Positions 16,346-25,664 are shown, counted from the stretch's first letter. The stretch is DNA of 64,000 nucleotides from Rhodospirillaceae bacterium (GCA_002706405.1 PALN01000072.1:1-64000), one strand, 5' to 3'. Notes: generated from the letters alone by a model not told the origin. Program-made: numbers and translations.

Positions 16346-17404
16346 CTATTGAACCGGTACGTTCAGGAACGTCAGCAGCACGAAGCGGTGGCCCTTGGTC
16401 ACGGGCAGAACTTCGTGCAGCAGGGAACAGGAAAACACGACCGCCGCCCCTTTTTCCGGGCGATATAATTCCGGTCCGTATTCGGGAAAGCGCAAATCGC
16501 CGCCTTCGTACTCGTCCGTATTCAGGTTGAGCGTCACCGCGAACTTACGGTGCTTGGTCGCCGGGCTGGTGTCGTCGCGGTGAACGGTGAAGAAGCCCGC
16601 CTTCTCGGCCTTGTAGCATCCGATCTTGAAGGTCTCGACCGAATAGCCCTCGAAATGGAAGGCTTTCGAGACTTCGGGCACTAGGCGCGGCATCAGCCGG
16701 TTCAGCAGTTTCTGCTCCAGCGCCTTGTCGCGCATGTAATAGTCCTCGCGCCGCTTGGTCGTCGGCACCACCTGGACGCCGCCGCCGGCGGATGACCCAA
16801 CGGCGACCGTGCCGTCGTCGCGCGGCCCGTTGTGCCACAGGCCGATCAGCCAGGCGCAGTCCTCGGGGTCCAGCGCGCGGGGAACGAGCAGCGCTGGCGC
16901 GGCCCGCTGCACCACGGCTTGTTCCCGGTCGTGGCGGGCCTGGGGCAGCATGTCGGCAAGCCAGCCTTCAAGGCCGGCGGCACCGTCGCCGAGTCCGCGC
17001 ACGCCGACCAGGCGTTGATTGGGGTCGAGCACATAGACTGCCGGCGCCGCGACGCCGGACAGGCCCGCGAACCCGTTGGTGATTTCGGACCCCGGATCGG
17101 CCATCACCCGATGCGGCCAGGCCGCGGCTTCTTTCTGGGTCGCCGCCACCGTCGTATCGCCGGGCACCAGGGTCACGATTTGGGCGCCGCCGGCCGCGAG
17201 TGCCGCCGGATCGAGCCCCCCCTTGGTCAGTTCCGCAAGGTTCCGGCCGCCGGTGAACAAGAGGATCGTCGGCGCGCCGGTGACGGCGGAATAGAATTCG
17301 AAGGTGCGGCCCTCTGAATCGCGGCAGGCGAACAGGGGCGTGTGGTCGCCCCGGGCATACTGCGGGCGGGCGGGCGGCTCGAACAGGGTCGGTGCGGTTT
17401 TGAT
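16346..17404 (-). CDS. Redoxin-like / prolyl-4-hydroxylase-type 2OG-Fe(II) oxygenase
   Basis: About 352 residues. The N-terminal half resembles a thioredoxin/peroxiredoxin fold (ARGDHTPLFACRDSEGR; ILLFTGG; VMADPGSEITNGF; VYVLDPNQR), but the usual peroxidatic Cys position is a Gly-rich stretch. The C-terminal half is a P4Hc dioxygenase domain: iron ligands in FFTVHRDD and SLLHEVLPV, and the 2OG-binding Arg in GHRFVLLTF. No ATG, GTG or TTG follows the strong AAGGAGG (17413-17419) at normal spacing; the codon 8 bases from it is ATC at 17404. The only other in-frame start nearby is TTG at 17458 without a spaced ribosome site. Substrate unknown. Confidence 0.8.
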   Translation of the reverse strand: MKTAPTLFEPPARPQYARGDHTPLFACRDSEGRTFEFYSAVTGAPTILLFTGGRNLAELTKGGLDPAALAAGGAQIVTLVPGDTTVAATQKEAAAWPHRVMADPGSEITNGFAGLSGVAAPAVYVLDPNQRLVGVRGLGDGAAGLEGWLADMLPQARHDREQAVVQRAAPALLVPRALDPEDCAWLIGLWHNGPRDDGTVAVGSSAGGGVQVVPTTKRREDYYMRDKALEQKLLNRLMPRLVPEVSKAFHFEGYSVETFKIGCYKAEKAGFFTVHRDDTSPATKHRKFAVTLNLNTDEYEGGDLRFPEYGPELYRPEKGAAVVFSCSLLHEVLPVTKGHRFVLLTFLNVPVQ

Positions 17405-17471
17405 GTGGAGGTCCTCCTTTGAGCTGGCTTGATGCCGGCACCGCTGATGATACCGCAACCCTTTCGAGGGA

Positions 17472-17489
17472 CAAGGTCAAGTCACCTTG
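17472..17489. promoter_or_regulatory. 6-6-6 inverted repeat upstream of oxygenase
   Basis: CAAGGT-CAAGTC-ACCTTG is a perfect inverted repeat in the divergent region between the oxygenase gene and the flippase-like gene. An operator is plausible; the regulator is unknown. Confidence 0.35.
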
Positions 17490-17604
17490 ACGGACGCGGG
17501 CGTCGGTGGCGGGGCGTGCCCGTTCCGTGGCTTCCCGTCGACTTATTGCTGTTCGCGCCGGGTTTGGTCTTTCCCCATCAGGTATGGCCTCGCATAATCC
17601 GCCG

Positions 17605-18657
17605 ATGATCAAAAAAATCTCCGTCGCCTTGGTTCTCGTGTTGCTGGTCGCGCTTGCCCTGCTGGCCGTTCAGCAGGCGCTCGACCTGGAGGACGGCGCC
17701 GTCGCGCCGGTCCCCCGGCTTCTCGGAATGGCGGTGATGACCTATTTCGTGACCCTGTCCTTCATGGCGTTGCGCCTGTGGCTTGCGATGGGCGGGCGCG
17801 GCAAGGTCCGTTTTGCGCCGCTGCTCGACATGACATTACTGCATAATTTCCTGATGGTCTTTCTGCCGGCCCGGATGGGCGATGGCTACTATCCGTTTCT
17901 GATCGCCGCCCGCACGGGCCGCAAGCTGGGCGCCGGCGTCGGGAACCTGGTTCTGCTCCGTCTGTTGGACGTTACCTGTATCGCCATCAATCTTTGCATT
18001 GTCCTGCCCTGGGTGATCGCCGGCGGGGTGGATGCGGGCATGTTGCCGGCGATGCTGGCCGGGCTCATGTTGCTTGTGCTCGGGGTCATCGCCAATCTGA
18101 CCCGCGTCCTTGAATGGGCAGCGTCGGGCCTGCTGCGCATCCGGACTGTCCGCGGCTTGCCGTGCCGCGGATTGTTGGGTAAGGCGTTCCGCCTCTTCGC
18201 CCAGGCCCGAAACTGGAATCGCGGGGTCAGTTTGCGGGCTCGGCTTGCGCTTTTTTCCGTCAGCCTGTTCGCCTGGTTCGCGAACGTGGCGACCTATTAT
18301 CTTATTCTCACGGGCCTTGGTCTCGACCTGACTCTGCCGCGCGCGGTCTTCGCCGGGCAGTTGGCCGAAATCGGCGGTGTGCTGCCGCTGCAGACCGTGG
18401 CCGGGTTCGGCGCCAGCGAAGGCATTCTGGCCGGGGTTCTGGCGGTCTACGGGATGCCGTTGGCGGCGGCGGCGGTCCTGGCGGTCTGGGTGCGATTGTC
18501 CATCCTGGGGGGAGCTGCCGCGATATTTGCCGTTCGGGGGGCGATCTTGGCGGTGTGGCGGCTGCGCCGCCGCGCACAGGCCGATGCACCGCCATCCCTG
18601 GCCGATGCCGTATTCGGGGCCAAGGGAGTCTTCACAGGAGCGGTTCCTGGACGCTGA
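17605..18657 (+). CDS. Lysylphosphatidylglycerol synthetase-type membrane protein (UPF0104, flippase-like)
   Basis: About 350 residues with at least seven hydrophobic helices and no soluble catalytic domain. Family marks include MALRLWLAMGG, LLHNFLMVFLPARMGDGYYPFL and GEIGGVLPLQTVAGFGASEG (the last as AEIGGVLPLQTVAG). This matches the PF03706 membrane region of MprF-like proteins, which moves or modifies lipids across the inner membrane. An alternative ATG lies at 17584. It heads a run of genes for surface polymer or lipid decoration, so a lipid-linked substrate is likely. Confidence 0.82.
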   Translation: MIKKISVALVLVLLVALALLAVQQALDLEDGAVAPVPRLLGMAVMTYFVTLSFMALRLWLAMGGRGKVRFAPLLDMTLLHNFLMVFLPARMGDGYYPFLIAARTGRKLGAGVGNLVLLRLLDVTCIAINLCIVLPWVIAGGVDAGMLPAMLAGLMLLVLGVIANLTRVLEWAASGLLRIRTVRGLPCRGLLGKAFRLFAQARNWNRGVSLRARLALFSVSLFAWFANVATYYLILTGLGLDLTLPRAVFAGQLAEIGGVLPLQTVAGFGASEGILAGVLAVYGMPLAAAAVLAVWVRLSILGGAAAIFAVRGAILAVWRLRRRAQADAPPSLADAVFGAKGVFTGAVPGR

Positions 18658-18713
18658 ACCTTGCGCCACGGGCTGACGCGAAAAAGAGGCGCCAGCGGCA
18701 GGCCAAGAGGAAT

Positions 18714-18729
18714 ATTGAATCGCTTCAAT
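18714..18729. promoter_or_regulatory. Inverted repeat ATTGAA-TCGC-TTCAAT
   Basis: A perfect 6-bp inverted repeat about 80 bases before the methyltransferase start. With flanks it reads TTGAA-N4-TTCAA, similar to CRP/FNR-superfamily sites. The same ATTGAATCNNNTCAATG pattern occurs at 28628-28644 before the porin gene. Confidence 0.35.
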
Positions 18730-18807
18730 GTCCGGCGGAGACGTCAAGGCGGCCTGGAAAAACCGCAGGCATCAGAGTACATCTTCATCGCAAATGTTTA
18801 AATTGGA

Positions 18808-19587
18808 GTGGTCGATGCGGTCAGAACTCCCAGCACCGGGATTGGAAAATTGATACAGGCTGACAGGGGAACAAACCGTATCTACGATCATTTAAGGGCC
18901 CAGTTCGCGCCGACGGACCCCAGGGCGAACGGCTATCTTTCGCCCAGGTTTTTCTACCGGGAGCGCACTTTGGTCCATGACCTGCTTGCCGGTATCGAGG
19001 ATCCGGAAGGGCCGTTGATCGACATCGCCTGCGGATCGGGATTGATGTTCAGAAAAGACGATGCCGTTGTGGGCGGTCGTTTCGTGTTCGGCCTTGACTA
19101 CAACGAGGACGCTTGCCAGTCGGCGTACGAAAACGGTCTTCCGGTGATACGCGGCGATGCGTTCCACCTCCCGGTCACGGGGGCGTCAGTCGGCCGGGCG
19201 GTATGCGGTCAGTTCCTGCAAACTCAATCGGATGAGGGCGCCGATCAGTTCCTTTTCGAGGCCGCCCGAATTCTCAAGCCCGGCGGCCATTTGATCATGC
19301 TCTGGCGGAGCCGTTCGTGGCTTCATGATTTCGCCCATTGGATCCATTTGGTGATCGACAAACTGCGTCGTCGGCAGATGGTTGATCATCGTGACCACAC
19401 CATAGACATGATCAAGAAGCGGGCGGCGGCGTTTGGGCTTACCACCGTCACCGCAGGGCGCACTCTGCCGTTCGGAAAACCGGCCTTGCATGACGCCGGT
19501 TCCCTACTGGCCCGCGCCGTCGGGGCATCCAACTGCGTGGTCCTGCGTCGGGAGATCGATGCGGCGGATCAGGGCACGGTCGGATGA
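18808..19587 (+). CDS. SAM-dependent methyltransferase
   Basis: A 259-residue class I methyltransferase. Motif I is LIDIACGSGLMF near residue 70, with GLDYN as the acidic loop, GDAFHLPV as motif II and ILKPGGHLIMLW as motif III. It lacks membrane segments. The GTG at 18808 is used because no ATG precedes the conserved region; a TTG at 18850 is also possible. It overlaps the FemAB-like gene by 4 bases (ATGA), so the two are coupled. A role in modifying a surface sugar or lipid is inferred from neighbours. Confidence 0.82.
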   Translation: MVDAVRTPSTGIGKLIQADRGTNRIYDHLRAQFAPTDPRANGYLSPRFFYRERTLVHDLLAGIEDPEGPLIDIACGSGLMFRKDDAVVGGRFVFGLDYNEDACQSAYENGLPVIRGDAFHLPVTGASVGRAVCGQFLQTQSDEGADQFLFEAARILKPGGHLIMLWRSRSWLHDFAHWIHLVIDKLRRRQMVDHRDHTIDMIKKRAAAFGLTTVTAGRTLPFGKPALHDAGSLLARAVGASNCVVLRREIDAADQGTVG

Positions 19588-20621
19588 CGGTTGCCGTCGA
19601 TTTCGCGGGGCCGGGGGACAAGGAGGACTGGTCCGGCTTCGTCGACGCGGCGCCGGATGCCCAGTTCTTCCACCGCGGCGATTGGCGGGATCTGCTCGCA
19701 GGATGCTTTCCCTACCGCGACGCCTCGCTGATCGCCCGCACGGGCGGGCATGTCGTCGGCGTGCTGCCGCTGATGTCGATGCGCAGCCCGCTCACCGGCT
19801 CGGCGCTGATCTCCATGCCGCTCGGCATTTCCGCCGGGCCTTTGGCGGAAACGGCAGCGGTACGGGACGCGCTAATCGCCCGCGCGGTCACGCTGGTGGG
19901 CGAGATCGGGGGCAAATACCTGGAACTGCGCGACGTCGCGGACGATGCCGTGCCGGCGGACGGCGGCTGGCACAGCCCATCGGATTTCGCGATCTTTGAA
20001 AAGGACATCTCGGATACGCCGGAAGCGGCGCTTCTGGCGATTCCGCGCAAGCAACGGGCCGAGGTCCGCCGCGGCATGAAAGCGGGTCTTGTCGCGGTCG
20101 ACGGCACGCTGGATGAATTCTATCCGCTGTACTGCCGCACCATGCGCGGCCATGGCACCCCGCCCATGCCAATGTCGTACTTCCGGGGGCTCGTTGATAC
20201 CTTCGCGGGGGACGTCGATATCCTTGCCATACGTCGAGACGGCCGGACTGTCTGCGCCGTACTCAGCTTCTACCACCGCAATTGCGTGCTGCCCTATTAC
20301 GCTGGGGCGCTGGACGAAGCCCGCACCGTCGGCGGCTTCGCCTTCATGTATTACGCGCTGATGAAACGCGCCCTTGCACGGGGCGTCACGCGGTTCAATT
20401 TCGGGCGCAGTTTCGTCGACAGCGGGGCCTATGCGTTCAAGGTCAATTTCGGCTTTTCCCCGCGCCCGGCGCGCTACCGGTTCTACGCGGCGCGTCCGCA
20501 GGACCTGCCCGGACTGCATCCGGACAATCCGAAACTGAAGCCTCTGCTCGCGGTGTGGCGGAAACTTCCCTTGCCGGTGACCGTGCTACTCGGCAGCCGC
20601 CTGTCGTGGATGGCGCCCTAG
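19584..20621 (+). CDS. FemAB-like GNAT-fold acyl/aminoacyltransferase
   Basis: A 345-residue protein with the double GNAT fold of FemAB-related enzymes: FFHRGDWRDLL near residue 30, GVLPLMSMRS, PRKQRAEVRRGMKAGL near 153, MRGHGTPPMP near 187, and FNFGRSFVDSGAYAFKVNFGF near 272. Such proteins often accompany exopolysaccharide or PEP-CTERM (XrtA) loci, next to a polysaccharide deacetylase as here. The substrate is unknown. Its 3' end overlaps the convergent deacetylase gene by 36 bases. Confidence 0.83.
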   Translation: MTVAVDFAGPGDKEDWSGFVDAAPDAQFFHRGDWRDLLAGCFPYRDASLIARTGGHVVGVLPLMSMRSPLTGSALISMPLGISAGPLAETAAVRDALIARAVTLVGEIGGKYLELRDVADDAVPADGGWHSPSDFAIFEKDISDTPEAALLAIPRKQRAEVRRGMKAGLVAVDGTLDEFYPLYCRTMRGHGTPPMPMSYFRGLVDTFAGDVDILAIRRDGRTVCAVLSFYHRNCVLPYYAGALDEARTVGGFAFMYYALMKRALARGVTRFNFGRSFVDSGAYAFKVNFGFSPRPARYRFYAARPQDLPGLHPDNPKLKPLLAVWRKLPLPVTVLLGSRLSWMAP

Positions 20622-21473
20622 ATCCCTGTCGGGATCGAAGAAGGGCAGGGCGTCCGTATCCAGTTCGTTTTCGATGCGCTCGATCAGCGGCCCCCCCAAG
20701 GGCAGGGCGCCGCCCGCGCCGAACAGGCGTTCGATCTTGGCGTAGGTGCCGCTCCGGTTCATCCATAACAACAGGCTGGTCATCAGACTGGCGTGACGGA
20801 CGCGGCCAAATGGCTCCTCCGCGTCGATGTCATGGGCGTGCAGATAGCACCAAGGCAGCACGTTGTCCTTGGGCTGACAGGAATGGGCCATGCGGATCAG
20901 TGCTGCAGGGACATAGCGAAGGTACACGCCGCCGATGTAGGGCACGCCCCAGAAGCGGGTCGGAAAGATCGGCGTCGGCAGTTCGATCAGGCCGGACCGC
21001 CATTTGAACGGCGCCAGGGGCGCGCCGGGAAAGCCGTAAATGGGCGAATGGGCGGGCAGCACGCTGGACGAATAGCGGAACCCCAGGTCGGCCAGGATGT
21101 CGGTTGTCCAGACGGCGGTCCGGGTCAGCGACAGCGACGGCGCGCGGTAGCCGACCACCGGCTTGCCGGTCAGGTCTTCCATGAAGGCGCGGTCGTCGGC
21201 CGTTTCCTGGCGGAATCGTTCGGGTGTTTCGATTTCAAGCGGGCGATGGCAATGGGAATGATAGCCGATCTCATGGCCGGCGTCGGCGATCTCGCGAATC
21301 AGGTTCGGCGATCGCCGGGCGACCTCGCCGACGATGAACACAGTGCCGCGCACGCCACGGTCGGCCCACAGGTCCATGAACTGCCGGGTCGGTCTTTCAT
21401 AACGGGCCTGATCTTCGGACTCCAGATGGTTTTCAAGATCATAGGTGAAACTAACGGGCAGGAGATCGCTCAC
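20586..21473 (-). CDS. Polysaccharide deacetylase (XrtA/PEP-CTERM-associated type)
   Basis: A 295-residue NodB-like deacetylase. The start SFTYDLENHLE carries the catalytic-Asp region in the SxDxE-like form; the metal His pair is in EIGYHSHCHRPL near residue 92; GYRAPSLSLT is near 129; and a C-terminal YLHAHDID provides the last His. There is no signal peptide, as in the XrtA-associated family. It removes N-acetyl groups from a polymer. It overlaps the FemAB-like gene tail to tail by 36 bases and follows the FAD monooxygenase start-to-end by 12 bases on the same strand. Confidence 0.87.
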   Translation of the reverse strand: MSDLLPVSFTYDLENHLESEDQARYERPTRQFMDLWADRGVRGTVFIVGEVARRSPNLIREIADAGHEIGYHSHCHRPLEIETPERFRQETADDRAFMEDLTGKPVVGYRAPSLSLTRTAVWTTDILADLGFRYSSSVLPAHSPIYGFPGAPLAPFKWRSGLIELPTPIFPTRFWGVPYIGGVYLRYVPAALIRMAHSCQPKDNVLPWCYLHAHDIDAEEPFGRVRHASLMTSLLLWMNRSGTYAKIERLFGAGGALPLGGPLIERIENELDTDALPFFDPDRDLGRHPRQAAAE

Positions 21474-21485
21474 GTCGTGGGCCTG

Positions 21486-22631
21486 TCAGACAGTTGAATA
21501 TTTGCGCTGGAAGTACGCTTCGAAAAACCTGTTCGGTAATACTGCCATGGCCGAATCACGAATGAAATGGCGCACCGGGGTTCGTGGAACGTACCATTTC
21601 ACCGCCCCCTTGGTCGCCACCTGAATCGAATGCAGGTGGGAAAGGCGTTCAGCCTCGAACATGTCGAAGGCCCGGTCGGTCGGGTGATCGATCAACGCCC
21701 GTGCCAAATATCCGGCATCGGCGAACGCCGCCGCCGCGCCGCGCCCGGAAAACAACGTCAAGGTATGGGCGGCGTCGCCAATCAGCCCGATTCTCCCCCG
21801 TTTCCATTTGTTCATGGTGATCATCATCGCCGGGTCCATGTAAAAATTTCCGTCTTCCGGGCAATGGTCCAGGGCCTTGGCTGCGGCGACGGACGAATTC
21901 CGGAAGGCGTCGCGCAGAACCGTGGCCCGCTTCGACGGGGGCGGCACATCAGGGTTATCCCGTTGCCATATGAAGATCACGCCCATGTCGTCCTGACGCA
22001 TTGAATGGGCCACCATGTAGCGTTGCCGTTCCAAATGTTTCTCAAACATGTTCTCGAGGCGTAGGACGTTGGGAGATCTAAAGGCTGCGCACATCAGCCC
22101 CAAATGCAGGCGATCGACGTCATCGCTGGAAAACGCAAGGTCCCGAGTATGCGAATTTTGCCCGTCGGCACCGATCACCACATCGTATCGTCCGTGGTCG
22201 CCGCTGGCGAAGGTGACGTCGACGCCGCTCGTATCCTGGTTCAGGCTTTCAATGGTTTCCTCGAACCGGATGTCGGCGACGTGTTGGGCCGACTCGTAAA
22301 GAGCTTCCACCAAGTCGTCCCTGGTGATCTGGATGATGTCGATGCCTTTGAACAGCCGCTCGTACTCAAGCTTCAACAGCACCCGGCCCGAGGCATTGAG
22401 ATAGCGCGACCGGGTGATCCCGGCGCCCCTCGCCCGGACGGCCGGCATGATGCCGAGGGATTCCGCATCCCGGTGTGCCTGATGCGCCAGGGCGACGACA
22501 TAGCCGCCGAGGCGGCGATCACGCGCCTTTTCGACCACCGTGACCTGGACGCCGCCACGGCCCAGCCATAACGCAGCCGTCAGCCCGGCAACGCCGGCCC
22601 CGGAAATCAGGACGCATCGCGGCTTATCCAT
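21486..22631 (-). CDS. FAD-dependent monooxygenase (PHBH/UbiH type)
   Basis: A 381-residue class A flavoprotein monooxygenase. FAD motif SGAGVAGLTAALWLGRGG is near residue 10, the DG fingerprint VVIGADGQNSHTRD near 150 and GLIGDAAHTLTLFSGRGAAAAFADA near 285. It hydroxylates or epoxidises a small, probably aromatic or polyketide-like substrate with NAD(P)H. It precedes the deacetylase in the same orientation and diverges from the glycosyltransferase at 22747. Substrate not predictable. Confidence 0.87.
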   Translation of the reverse strand: MDKPRCVLISGAGVAGLTAALWLGRGGVQVTVVEKARDRRLGGYVVALAHQAHRDAESLGIMPAVRARGAGITRSRYLNASGRVLLKLEYERLFKGIDIIQITRDDLVEALYESAQHVADIRFEETIESLNQDTSGVDVTFASGDHGRYDVVIGADGQNSHTRDLAFSSDDVDRLHLGLMCAAFRSPNVLRLENMFEKHLERQRYMVAHSMRQDDMGVIFIWQRDNPDVPPPSKRATVLRDAFRNSSVAAAKALDHCPEDGNFYMDPAMMITMNKWKRGRIGLIGDAAHTLTLFSGRGAAAAFADAGYLARALIDHPTDRAFDMFEAERLSHLHSIQVATKGAVKWYVPRTPVRHFIRDSAMAVLPNRFFEAYFQRKYSTV

Positions 22632-22746
22632 CTGCAGGCGTCCTTGATTTCAAATCCAATTTATCGCTTTCCCCTTGACCAATGGTTGGATACACCATGC
22701 CGTTGCGGTAATGCAACGTGGGCGCTTGCACGGCAGGAGGGTGACG

Positions 22747-24198
22747 ATGAATGCGACGGGCGGAGCGAATGCCGTGGACCAGGCGCCGCTGAGGCCCGGA
22801 ATTTTAAGCCCGGCGCGGCTGGCTGTATTGTTCGCGCTGCTGACGCTCTTTGGGGCCTTTTATAAAGGACATCTGGACCGCGTCCCCTACGCCGATGAGC
22901 GTTTCTACGTGCAGGAAGGCATCGACGCCGTGGACGGCGGGTTCCTGCGGCTTATTGATCGCCGCGGAAGCCGGAATTCTGATGTCACGGTCATGCCGCT
23001 TTATCCGGCGTTTCTGGGCGTGGTGTTTTCGATCAGTGACCGGGCGCTGGACTCGGCGCGCTGCACGATGGCTCAGGCTGATAAAGGGCGCGGTCCCTGT
23101 GATCTGGATTTCTCCGCCGTGTTCTGGCCGCAGTATCTTCTGGCGGCCTTTACGGTTGCGCTTTCCGTCTGGTTCGTTGCGCGGGAGTTCCGAAGTTCCG
23201 TCGCCGGGGCGTTGGCCGGTGCGTTCCTGCTGGCGGCCGGGCTGCCGCTGCTCTACGCGAACCGCTATCTCACGGAAGCGGTATATTTCCCCTTGGTCGC
23301 GGTGTTCCTGGTCACCCTGTATTACGCGGTGCGTGACCGGGGTGTCGGCTGGACCGTCCTATGTGGCGTATCGCTGGGGCTGCTGGCCTTGAGCCGCGCG
23401 TCGTATATTTATGCGGTGCTGCCGGCCGTCGCCGTTCTCATCTTCGCCAGATTGCCCGGCGCGCGGCGACCGTTTCTCGGAAGACTGGTGCAGTCGATCG
23501 GGTTTTCCGCCGTGTTCTTCGCGATCCTGGGGCCCTGGTTCTGGGCGAACTACACGTTCTTCGGCTCCTTGATGCCGACCTCGACCGGGATCGTCCTGGT
23601 TTCGCGGGTAACTCACAACAAGATGACGCCGCAGGAATACGCCGCCGGATGGGTTTTTTGGCTCCCCGATTTCGGTGATTCGCTTTCCGAAAAACTGTTC
23701 GGCCGCGATGCCGTGGAGCGCCTGAAGTTCGAAGGCCGGGGATCGTTTTACCGGGTCGTGCGAGGCGACGTCATGGGCGAGGCGGAAGCTTACTTGAAAA
23801 CGGCGCGGCCGGGCCCACTCAGCAAAGAGGAGCGCGCGAACGCGCTTCGCAGCTGGCTGATCTCGGAAAAGATTTTCGGTGATCTGCCGAAGCATGTGGC
23901 GGTATCGCTGCTGCTCAGTTGGCGCGGCGTGTTTGTCGGCAAATATGCGGGCATGATCGGCCTGGCGGCCCTGGTCGCCCTGTTTTGCGGTGCCTGGGGA
24001 CGGCCTTATCGCTGGCCCGTGGCGACCCTTGCCGCCGTTCCCGTCTTCGTTCTGGGCCTGCAGGCGTTCACATCCCTCAATATTCCTCGCTACAATGTGG
24101 CCATGCTGTTTCCGATGGCCGTAGCCACGGGTTTGATGTTGTCCGCTTTAATCAGGTGGGGCGCGACGCGGCTGCACAGGGGCAGGTCCGACGCCTGA
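22747..24198 (+). CDS. ArnT-like GT-C glycosyltransferase membrane protein
   Basis: A 483-residue protein with about ten membrane helices. A periplasmic loop after helix 1 carries an acidic DE motif (YADERFY near residue 50), the usual catalytic Asp region in GT-C (family 39/83-like) enzymes, and LLYANRYLTEAVYFPL lies further on. Such enzymes use polyprenyl-phosphate sugars to decorate lipids or proteins outside the inner membrane. The ATG at 22747 has a good AGGAGGG site. It may work with the flippase-like, methyltransferase, FemAB-like and deacetylase genes on a surface glycan, but its acceptor is unknown. Confidence 0.8.
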   Translation: MNATGGANAVDQAPLRPGILSPARLAVLFALLTLFGAFYKGHLDRVPYADERFYVQEGIDAVDGGFLRLIDRRGSRNSDVTVMPLYPAFLGVVFSISDRALDSARCTMAQADKGRGPCDLDFSAVFWPQYLLAAFTVALSVWFVAREFRSSVAGALAGAFLLAAGLPLLYANRYLTEAVYFPLVAVFLVTLYYAVRDRGVGWTVLCGVSLGLLALSRASYIYAVLPAVAVLIFARLPGARRPFLGRLVQSIGFSAVFFAILGPWFWANYTFFGSLMPTSTGIVLVSRVTHNKMTPQEYAAGWVFWLPDFGDSLSEKLFGRDAVERLKFEGRGSFYRVVRGDVMGEAEAYLKTARPGPLSKEERANALRSWLISEKIFGDLPKHVAVSLLLSWRGVFVGKYAGMIGLAALVALFCGAWGRPYRWPVATLAAVPVFVLGLQAFTSLNIPRYNVAMLFPMAVATGLMLSALIRWGATRLHRGRSDA

Positions 24199-24268
24199 AT
24201 TCGCCGAACCGGGATCGCCCGGGTATGTTTCCGCCACGTAATCGACATTGGGACGCCGACCCCGAGCC

Positions 24269-25540
24269 ATGGTTGCCATTCTTATCCCCGTCGCCGCCCT
24301 GTTCCTCAGCTTCGGCATCCTGCTCGCCGGTAATGGACTTCAGGGCACCCTGTTGCCCGTGCGCGCGGGGATCGAAGGATTTTCGCCCTTCGCCATCGGC
24401 GTCATGGGGGCGGCTTTCTATCTGGGCTACATCCTGTCCTGTTTCTTCGCGCCGCGCATCGTCGCGCGGGTCGGGCATATCCGCTCGTTCACCGTGTTCG
24501 GCACGGTCGCCTCGGCGGCGCAGCTTCTGCACGTGGTCTGGGTCGATCCGGTTTCCTGGTGGGGACTGCGCTTCATCACCGGGGCCTGCCTGTGCGGGCT
24601 CTACATGGTCATGGAAAGCTGGATCAACGAGCGCGCGGGCAGGGAACACCGCGGGCGCATCCTGTCCATCTATCAGATCGTCAACCTGGGCGCCGTGACC
24701 GTCGGCCAGCTTCTGTTGAACCTGTACGAGCCTGCCGGGTTTGAGCTGTTCGTGGTCGCCTCCGTGCTGGTTTCCGTCGCCCTGGTGCCCGTGGCGCTGA
24801 CGCGGGCGACAGCGCCCCATCCGCTGCAGCAGGTTCGCATCCGCATTCCCCGCGTCTACGCCATCTCGCCCGTCGGCGTGGTTGCCTGCCTGACCGTCGG
24901 GCTGATCAACGGCGCCGTCTGGACCCTGGTCCCCCTGTTCGCGCAAAGCGCCCTCACGTCGATCGCCGAGCTGTCCCTGTTCATGAGCCTGCTCATCCTG
25001 GGGGGTGCCGTCTTCCAATGGCCGCTGGGGCGATGGTCGGATCTGATCGATCGGCGCTGGGTGATCATCATGATCTGCGTCGGCGGCGGGCTCAGCGCCG
25101 TGGCGCTTATGATGTTCGGCGAAATCTCGCGCATCGCCATGTATGGCCTCGCCTTTGTCTATGGGGGCTTCACCTTTGCGCTTTATGCCATCGCCATCGC
25201 CCATGCCAACGACCAGGCCGAGCCCGAGGACTTCGTCGAAATCGCCTCGACCTTGATTCTGGTGTTCGCCATCGGCGCCGTTGTCGGGCCGATGCTGGCG
25301 TCCTTGGTGGTCGAGCTGGCGGGCCCCAATGCGTTCTTCGCCTATTCGGCCGTCATTCATGTCCTGACCGCTGTTTTCGCCTTCTACCGCATGCAGCGCC
25401 GCGCCGGGGTCCAGCCCGAGGATAAGGAAGATTTCGTCGCCGTCCCCCGTGCGTCGCCGGAAGTCATCAGCATCGATCCGCGCGGCCTTGATGAGGAGCC
25501 GGGCGATGACGGCGACGGGGAAGCTTACAAGGGCGGCTGA
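24269..25540 (+). CDS. MFS transporter (YcaD-like)
   Basis: About 423 residues with twelve hydrophobic helices. The N-terminal half has GNGLQGTLLPVRAGIEGF and GYILSCFFAPRIVARVGHIRSF; the centre has GACLCGLYMVMESWINERAGREHRGRILSIYQ, typical of the YcaD subfamily. The tail of about 45 residues is cytoplasmic and acidic. The substrate is unknown. Start: ATG 24269. A CoA-transferase gene follows after 124 bases on the same strand. Confidence 0.85.
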   Translation: MVAILIPVAALFLSFGILLAGNGLQGTLLPVRAGIEGFSPFAIGVMGAAFYLGYILSCFFAPRIVARVGHIRSFTVFGTVASAAQLLHVVWVDPVSWWGLRFITGACLCGLYMVMESWINERAGREHRGRILSIYQIVNLGAVTVGQLLLNLYEPAGFELFVVASVLVSVALVPVALTRATAPHPLQQVRIRIPRVYAISPVGVVACLTVGLINGAVWTLVPLFAQSALTSIAELSLFMSLLILGGAVFQWPLGRWSDLIDRRWVIIMICVGGGLSAVALMMFGEISRIAMYGLAFVYGGFTFALYAIAIAHANDQAEPEDFVEIASTLILVFAIGAVVGPMLASLVVELAGPNAFFAYSAVIHVLTAVFAFYRMQRRAGVQPEDKEDFVAVPRASPEVISIDPRGLDEEPGDDGDGEAYKGG

Positions 25541-25664
25541 CGCGGCGGCCGTGCCGCGCGGCGATTGACCTGGGCTCCGGAAATTCCGATAACGGCACAT
25601 CGGAATTGTATACAAGGCCCCGACAATCAAAAACCGGGCCAAGCCGCTTTCGGAGAGGAAACAC

